A stretch of DNA of 64,000 nt. Origin: Hemibagrus wyckioides (lineage: Eukaryota > Chordata > Actinopteri > Siluriformes > Bagridae). This document shows, one piece after another, positions 60,101 to 64,000 of the stretch (position 1 is the first letter of the stretch; each line of letters begins with the position of its first letter). The stretch is from positions 5,214,417-5,278,416 of the forward strand of contig NC_080729.1 in NCBI RefSeq assembly GCF_019097595.1, written 5' to 3'. A program made the translations under genes and the position numbers. Below the pieces are notes generated by a model. It was not told the origin of the DNA. It made no database searches and saw only the letters and a program-made list of their open reading frames with translations.

Positions 60101-62846
60101 AATCACATTTAATGAATTTCCCAAAAATCATATTTTAGGGAATTTCCAAAAATCAATTTTAATAAATTTCCTAAAAATCAGAGTTTAATAAATTTCATAA
60201 AACTCTCATTTTAATAATTCTCCTGAAAATCACATTAAGCAATAACATCAATAATTCTGATCCTCACCCTTCAGCTCTGTAGCAGTATAAATTTGTGCTA
60301 TATTGTATATGTGTTATTAACGTATCATTAACCCTTTTTCCCAGTATGCTAGTGTTCTAGTCCACCGGTGGAACAGAAATGGACTAATCAGACATTTTCA
60401 ATCAGAATAAACAACTGAATTATTTCATCGCAAGTCACAAGTCCTGATATAAAATGAGTCAGGACTCTGTTGGCTTTCAGTGTGAGACGTGTGTTTTTCC
60501 CTCTGTTGGATAACCTTAGAAAGAGAGCGGACATGGATTTGATCTCAGCATTTACTTTGAAGATAGAACTTTTTTATAAATATATTGCCCCTAGGAGACT
60601 GGATAAAAAACAGAAATACTTATGAAAAATGTCATAATGGAAAACCACTGTGGAGTGGGACATGACAAAGACATTCAGTGCTGAACATGGGCACAACCAA
60701 ACAGGCGCAAATGCCATTTTTTAGCTACTGGGAAAAGAGTCAACATTGTGCTTATGTTGAATTTTAAAAACCACGTGATTTGACCGTTCTGGAAACTCCT
60801 GGGACTGTCCTTCATGAAGAAGGCGGTCCTATAATTTATAAAAAAAAAAAAAAACGCAATATAATGGCATGATAATATCATTTGTTGTGATCACCTCATA
60901 TGGTAGTTTGTCGAAGTAGCCATTGCCCATGTTGACATCGTTGCCCGGCAGGTTGCTGTCCTTCTTGGGTGTGGTGTTGGCGATGACAGGTGCGGTGATA
61001 CTGCTGACACGGTTGCGCACACCACGCAGCACGATGGCGTCCAGCTCAGTGTAATAATCCAGTAAAGAGCTGTTTACCTCCAAACGCAGTAAATTCGTGG
61101 CAAAGCTAACCTGACGGATGGGGGGGCAAAACTGCCGCGCCTGAGGACTGGCCACTTTGGTGGGCTCCCCTGCCCACAGCACCTCCCACCTGTATACATT
61201 ACGAAGAAGACATCATCAAAACATTGCCAGGTACTCACATGTCATCACGGAATGCCTGGAAAATTGCATTTCATTTCATTTAGATCAGCGTTAGCGGCTA
61301 CTGCAGTGGATTTTGTAACACAATACCATAGTTAACAGTACTTATTAGTGATTTGGAACAGTGCAGAGTATACACCGATATGCCATAACATTATGACTAC
61401 CTTGTCTAATATTGTGTTGGTCCCCCTTTTTGCTGCCAAAACAGCCCTGACCTTTCGAGGCCTGGACTCCACTAGATGCCCGAAGGTGTGCTGTGGTATC
61501 TGGCACCAAGATGTTAGAAGCAGATCCTTAAAGTCCTGTAATTTGTTAGGTGGGGGTCAACATGGGCACCCTGACTGGTCTGCGGCAACAAACTGCAATG
61601 CACTGTGTATTCTGACCCCTTTCTATCAGAACCAGCATTAACCTCTTCAGCAATTTGAGCAACAGTAGCTCGTCTGTTGGATCGGATCAAATGGGCCAGC
61701 CTTCGCTCCCCATGTTCATCAATGAGCCTTGGCCGTCCATGAACCTTTCACCGGTTCACCACTGTTCCTTCCTTGGACCACTTTTGATAGATACTGACCA
61801 CTGCAGACTGGGAACACCCCACAAGAGCTGCAGTTTTGGAGACGCTCTGATCCAGTGGTCTAGCCGTCACAATTTGACCCTTCGTCAAACTCGCTCAAAT
61901 CCTTACGCTTGTCCATTTTTCCTGCTTCTAACACATCAACTTTGAGGACAAAATGTTCATTTGCTGCTCGATATATATCCCACCCACTAACAGGTGCATT
62001 GATGAGGAGATCATCAGTCTTATTCACTTCATCTGTCAATGTTATGGCTGATTGCTGTATAATGCATATACAGTTAGTGTCATATAGTATATTTACAGTC
62101 ACCAGATTTCCTCTTGGGGATTAATAAAGCTCTCTACACTCCTCCATTTTCTATTACATTCCCATTTTGTTGTAAAATGCAAGCTAATTGATTATGAAAA
62201 TACCTTTAAATACTATTTTCTTTAACATACAACAAGCAAGCTCCATAGTTTATTTCATGTGGAGATGTGTGTGATTGTGCTGTCAGTGCTTTTAAGCATG
62301 AGGCAGTGTGTTTGTGGTTATGTAGCAAATGTTTTATGTATGCTCTTTCATTCACCTGACATCAGAAGTGGGGTTTTCAGCATAGGGATTAAGTGAGCAG
62401 GCCAGGATTTGGATGATAGCCCCTGGGTGGTAGGTCTCCAGAACAGTGATGGAGGTGGGGAAAACCTGCTCCTCGAATGCCACCTCGAGGAAATCCCGGC
62501 TGTGGAATGAGCTTGGCGTGCGGCTAAAGCTTTGCTCCGTGCGCTCGTCCTCCCACCAGCGTCCGTACGTGCGGAACACGGCGGTATGCGTGAAGTCCCC
62601 TGAGCTCGGGAACACGCTGGGGGCTCCGGCTGCGTTCCACATGGTGTATGACATGCTCCCTTCGCCGCCATAATGCGAGCTGAAGTCCAGCACTTCCTTG
62701 GCGTACTGATCCAACTCAGCCTCCGTTTTCGTGGCGGCGGGAAGAGCTGGGCGTCCGTAGTGAAACGCAGCATCGTTGTGTGAGCCACTCCTGCACCGAC
62801 GCCAATGCACAAACACGAAGGAAGACACACCCAGAAGAGTGAGCAT
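51387..62846 (-). CDS. fbxl4: F-box and leucine-rich-repeat protein 4 (Fbxl4), seven coding exons
   Basis: Joining 62356-62846, 60895-61189, 57246-57490, 56887-57100, 53420-53491, 51675-52005 and 51387-51550 gives one 1812-nt frame: 603 residues and a stop. Human FBXL4 has 621. All six introns are GT..AG with matching phases (2,0,2,0,0,1). Regions in order: a short hydrophobic and Arg-rich N-terminus (mitochondrial targeting), a discoidin-like region at about 55-215, an F-box starting at GYFDKLPYE (254-262), and leucine-rich repeats from about 320 to the C-terminal KKSFTQ. FBXL4 is the substrate receptor of an SCF (SKP1-CUL1) ubiquitin ligase at the mitochondrial outer membrane. It restrains BNIP3/NIX-driven mitophagy, and its loss causes mitochondrial DNA depletion in humans. 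Oddities: the usual start Met seems lost, exon 6 carries a 6-residue duplication, and exon 5 has a (TG)n acceptor. The gene converges on pou3f2. Confidence 0.95.
51675..52005 (-). CDS. fbxl4: fbxl4 coding exon 6 (LRRs, with small in-frame duplication)
   Basis: The acceptor (CT)n-CCAG precedes ATT GAG GAC TAC (IEDYDV). It encodes [47 protein letters not shown] and LEHLDILG, ending in phase 1 before GTGAGA. Two adjacent near-identical 18-bp units (from 51821 and 51839 on the + strand) encode SALHSG and SALHGA, making this stretch about 6 residues longer than in human. Confidence 0.95.
52006..53419 (-). other. fbxl4 intron 5, with a Tc1-like insertion
   Basis: Donor GTGAGT and a (CT)n-CCAG acceptor delimit 1414 bp. 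A Tc1-like copy occupies 52402-52936. The stretches 52022-52400 and 52940-53419 show nothing recognisable. Confidence 0.85.
52402..52936 (+). mobile_element. Tc1/mariner-type non-autonomous copy in fbxl4 intron 5
   Basis: The left terminus ATCAGGCATAACATTATGACC and a right terminus worn to GGTGGTCATATGCCTGGTCGG bracket it. The frame retains [15 protein letters not shown] coding and GTGTCAGAATACACAGTGCA before a deletion that joins CAGCAAAAGGGGGACCAACA. Antisense to fbxl4. Confidence 0.85.
53420..53491 (-). CDS. fbxl4: fbxl4 coding exon 5 (72-bp micro-exon, one LRR)
   Basis: These 24 codons run from [11 protein letters not shown] to LNLGSCVM and match the human [24 protein letters not shown] segment. 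Donor GTGAGT is strong. The acceptor is unusual: an uninterrupted (TG)n of about 42 nt runs straight into TAG with no pyrimidine tract. The exon is phase 0 on both sides, so its skipping would remove one leucine-rich repeat in frame. Confidence 0.93.
53494..53535. repeat. (CA)n microsatellite forming the exon 5 splice acceptor
   Basis: 21 uninterrupted CA units on the plus strand, (TG)21 in the fbxl4 transcript, ending two bases from exon 5. Confidence 0.97.
53755..53925 (+). repeat. tRNA-derived SINE-like repeat in fbxl4 intron 4
   Basis: GAGCTTAGTGGTTAAGATG and GAGTTTGAATCCCAGG form A- and B-box-like parts; CCCTTGAACAAGGCCCTTAA and TTGGCAGACGCTCTTATCC follow. Same family as 26060-26250. 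Confidence 0.75.
54071..54113. repeat. Telomere-like CCCTAA interstitial block
   Basis: Degenerate repeats of CCCTAA and CCCTAAA over about 43 bp. Confidence 0.8.
54114..54485. repeat. AT-rich tandem array, about 90-100-bp unit, four copies
   Basis: Each unit has AAACATATAATAAGGTGTTT, TCTTAAAGTTAATAAAACAT, an (AAAT)n tract and TTCATTCTTGTGACTGTTAT. Copies differ mainly in (AAAT)n length. Confidence 0.85.
55370..56630. repeat. 18-bp tandem array with about 411-bp higher-order duplication, fbxl4 intron 4
   Basis: The core unit is TTATCTCATGTTGCTCAG with TATTGCTCAG, GTTGCCCAG and TTTTGTTGTTCAG variants, about 70 units. A block around 55591-55930 reappears at about 56002-56305 with the same order of variants. 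The frames reading [13 protein letters not shown] are translations of it. Confidence 0.93.
56887..57100 (-). CDS. fbxl4: fbxl4 coding exon 4 (LRRs)
   Basis: The acceptor TCTCTGTCAG is followed by T-TTC-ATC, completing a Ser codon where human has Arg. The exon encodes [41 protein letters not shown] and [12 protein letters not shown], and ends in phase 0 at donor GTGAGC. The intron before it is only 145 bp. Confidence 0.95.
57246..57490 (-). CDS. fbxl4: fbxl4 coding exon 3 (F-box remainder, first LRRs)
   Basis: The acceptor CTATCCCCAG precedes CTG ATC CAG, giving [34 protein letters not shown] follows, as in the F-box of FBXL4, then [18 protein letters not shown]. It ends in phase 2 (GFC-AG) before donor GTGAGA. 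The bulk of the SKP1-binding F-box lies here. Confidence 0.95.
57702..58068. mobile_element. hAT-like MITE in fbxl4 intron 2
   Basis: Ends CAGTCCCTCGAGTATTT and GAAATCCTGTAGGGACTG are inverted. It shares TTAAACTCCTACCAGTGA and TTTCTATGAGAGCTGTACTC with the copy at 63308. Non-coding. Confidence 0.72.
59690..60235. repeat. About 25-bp AT-rich tandem array in fbxl4 intron 2
   Basis: The unit AATTTCCTAAAAATCACATT plus TAATG is repeated about 20 times with drift. Confidence 0.88.
60895..61189 (-). CDS. fbxl4: fbxl4 coding exon 2 (end of discoidin-like region, start of F-box)
   Basis: The acceptor TATACAG sits directly before G-TGG-GAG, completing the split Arg codon. The exon reads [12 protein letters not shown], then [30 protein letters not shown] and GYFDKLPYE. 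The donor GTGATC follows the last Glu codon, so the F-box is split across introns. The acceptor lacks a long pyrimidine tract. The loop between the discoidin-like region and the F-box looks shorter than in human FBXL4, which accounts for part of the length difference. Confidence 0.93.
61190..62355 (-). other. fbxl4 intron 1, with a Tc1-like insertion
   Basis: Flanked by donor GTGAAT and acceptor TATACAG. Most of its 1166 bp is an antisense-oriented Tc1-like copy (61371-62061). The rest is non-repetitive AT-rich sequence with no open frame of note. Confidence 0.85.
61371..62061 (-). mobile_element. Tc1/mariner-type non-autonomous copy in fbxl4 intron 1
   Basis: The inverted ends are GATATGCCATAACATTATGA and GTTATGGCTGATTGCTGTAT. 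On the minus strand it has [13 protein letters not shown], the N-terminal region, then a deletion to the transposase end. It is the longest copy of this family here, at about 690 bp. Confidence 0.87.
62356..62846 (-). CDS. fbxl4: fbxl4 coding exon 1 (start, targeting segment, discoidin-like region)
   Basis: Starts at the ATG at 62844-62846 ([17 protein letters not shown]) and ends in phase 2 at ...TSDV-AG before donor GTGAATG. It carries the FBXL4-typical [38 protein letters not shown] and VLETYHPGA blocks. The frame stays open upstream to about 62928, but only a TTG, and no ATG, occurs where the human-type start would align. A good acceptor (CTCGCAG) ending at 63069 suggests this exon begins at about 63068 as 5' UTR. 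Confidence 0.93.
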
Positions 62847-62870
62847 AGGGAAGATAGGGAGCTCAGGCAA

Positions 62871-64000
62871 TATAGCAGGAGGGTAGGGACTAAGTGAAGG
62901 GCGATCTATACATTATTTCAATAACTAGGGAACAACCTAGAAGACCTCTAAGCTAAGCTAAGCATAAAATAAGGAGGCTGGGAACACAAAGAGGACACTG
63001 GGTGGTGGTGTGGTGCAAAAGCGGTGGTAAGGCGTCTACGATCCTACAGGCCGAGCTGCATGCATGACCTGCGAGACACACACACACACACACATACAAA
63101 GAGTTAGAACAGCAACCCTACAGCACACCAAACCTTTTCTTATAGCAAGCAGACTTTTTTTGCCCACAAAACAAAACAAGTCTTGGAATTTGACATCTTT
63201 TTAATGTTTATCTTCATTTATTCTGTAAATGTGTAGGTATGTTTGTAACATAGCTCATACAGAGACATTGCACAGTTAATGTAACGAGTGTTAATTACAG
63301 CACAGATCAGTCCCTCCAGGATTTCAGGAGGTTTTTTTTGTGATTGTTGCAACCAAAAATGCTTGATTATATATCTCCGTTTAAACTCCTACCAGTGAAG
63401 ACACATATGTAGTTACTTTCTATGGTAGCTGTACTCATGGGAATGGAAGAGGGCTTTGGCTGAATGTGTGTTGTGACGACACATGACACCGAAAATCTGT
63501 GAAAAACTGCAAGCGACTCCAAATATTGTGGCGTTTGCTTGATACTGTGTTACTTTCTGTGAAATCCTGGAGGGACTGACAGACATTTTCAATCTTTTAC
63601 AGATGACTACACAAATATTGGCAGCCTTCAAGAACCCAAGCAAAAGTTATGGAATTAAATCAACATTATTTTTGCAGTATTTTAAAATTTCCCCTCAAGC
63701 TACACCTCCGTAACTATCGGAACATACTATTTAATAACCACACCCCCTTTATAAAGGTCTCTCAATCTCCAGTAAACAAATTTGAGCTTGCAAACAAGTA
63801 AAATATCTTTCAACACAAAAGAAAAGAAAAGAAAAGGTGGTGGATCAGTGATGCTTTGGAGCTATATGTACCAGGTAATATCAGAGCTCTACCTGGTTAC
63901 CACTGCCAGGAGGTCAAGACCTGGAATTAGAAGATTAGGTGTCTGGATTTGAGCTGTAGTAGTAAAGACACGTGGTCTGGATCCACAAATCTAAGAATCT
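62871..64000. other. Upstream flank of fbxl4: possible 5' UTR, then a hAT-like element
   Basis: 62871-63068 may be the 5' untranslated part of the first coding exon. On the minus strand an acceptor CTCGCAG ends at 63069, preceded by a (TG)n tract (63075-63095). 63308-63578 is a terminal-inverted-repeat element. The remainder to the window end has no supported gene, and the fbxl4 promoter probably lies beyond the window. Confidence 0.4.
63308..63578. mobile_element. hAT-like MITE with perfect 19-bp terminal inverted repeats
   Basis: CAGTCCCTCCAGGATTTCA at the left and its exact reverse complement at the right bracket 271 bp without coding capacity. CAG..CTG ends are typical of hAT elements. 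An 8-bp target duplication would be GCACAGAT/ACAGACAT, with only 5 of 8 matching. Confidence 0.78.

Larger units (their letters stand above)
57491..60894 (-). other. fbxl4 intron 2, with hAT-like element and 25-bp array
   Basis: Donor GTGATC, acceptor CCCCAG, 3404 bp. It holds a terminal-inverted-repeat element (57702-58068) and an AT-rich tandem array (about 59690-60235). The stretch 58070-59680 shows no recognisable gene or repeat; frames there are short and unsupported. Confidence 0.85.

Noticed and set aside
61655..61945. Plus-strand 96-codon frame in fbxl4 intron 1
   Set aside because: Antisense reading of the Tc1-like copy.
62348..62830. 160-codon alternative frame over fbxl4 exon 1
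   Set aside because: Out of frame with the conserved Fbxl4 protein; a shadow.

Overview
This window looks like teleost fish nuclear DNA. It is AT-rich, packed with (CA)n, (GA)n, (GATA)n and (ATT)n microsatellites, carries decayed Tc1/mariner-type elements and tRNA-derived SINE-like repeats, and holds two vertebrate genes with vertebrate splice signals. The repeat families would suit an otophysan or catfish-like fish, but the species cannot be fixed from the sequence alone.

Two protein-coding genes are supported. At 41932-43173 (+) lies an intronless, very GC-rich class III POU homeobox gene, called pou3f2 from its POU and homeodomain sequence and from its neighbour. At 51387-62846 (-) lies fbxl4, whose seven coding exons I assembled by hand, including a 72-bp exon. 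Together they give a 603-residue F-box/leucine-rich-repeat protein of the mitochondrial outer membrane SCF ligase type. The genes converge tail to tail, which matches the POU3F2-FBXL4 order I know from human 6q16. They share no pathway: pou3f2 is a neural transcription factor, fbxl4 a mitophagy and mitochondrial-maintenance factor. The linkage therefore looks like conserved regulatory synteny rather than joint function.

Layout. 1-893 is a 13-bp satellite. 894-41700 is a long non-coding territory upstream of pou3f2: microsatellites, several minisatellites (about 31-40 bp near 6.6 kb, 40 bp at 24.3-25.4 kb, about 60 bp at 30.7-31.7 kb and 34.2-35.1 kb, a C/T-rich array at 37.7-38.3 kb), Tc1-like copies, SINE-like copies, two non-LTR retrotransposon fossils, and a 1.45-kb non-autonomous LTR element with a 5-bp target duplication (29037-30490). 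Between these lie short repeat-free blocks rich in TAAT and octamer-like motifs (best at 36880-37460), which are candidate enhancers. 43174-51386 is the pou3f2 3' region and the intergenic gap, with (ATT)n blocks, a composite GAAA/GA array (46154-47462), two Tc1-like copies and a CTCF-like motif. The fbxl4 introns hold an 18-bp tandem array, a telomere-like block, a 25-bp array, and Tc1-like, SINE-like and hAT-like insertions.

Most long open frames here come from microsatellites and are not genes. No CRISPR, rRNA or functional tRNA gene was seen. All family assignments rest on reading and memory of the families; no alignment was run.
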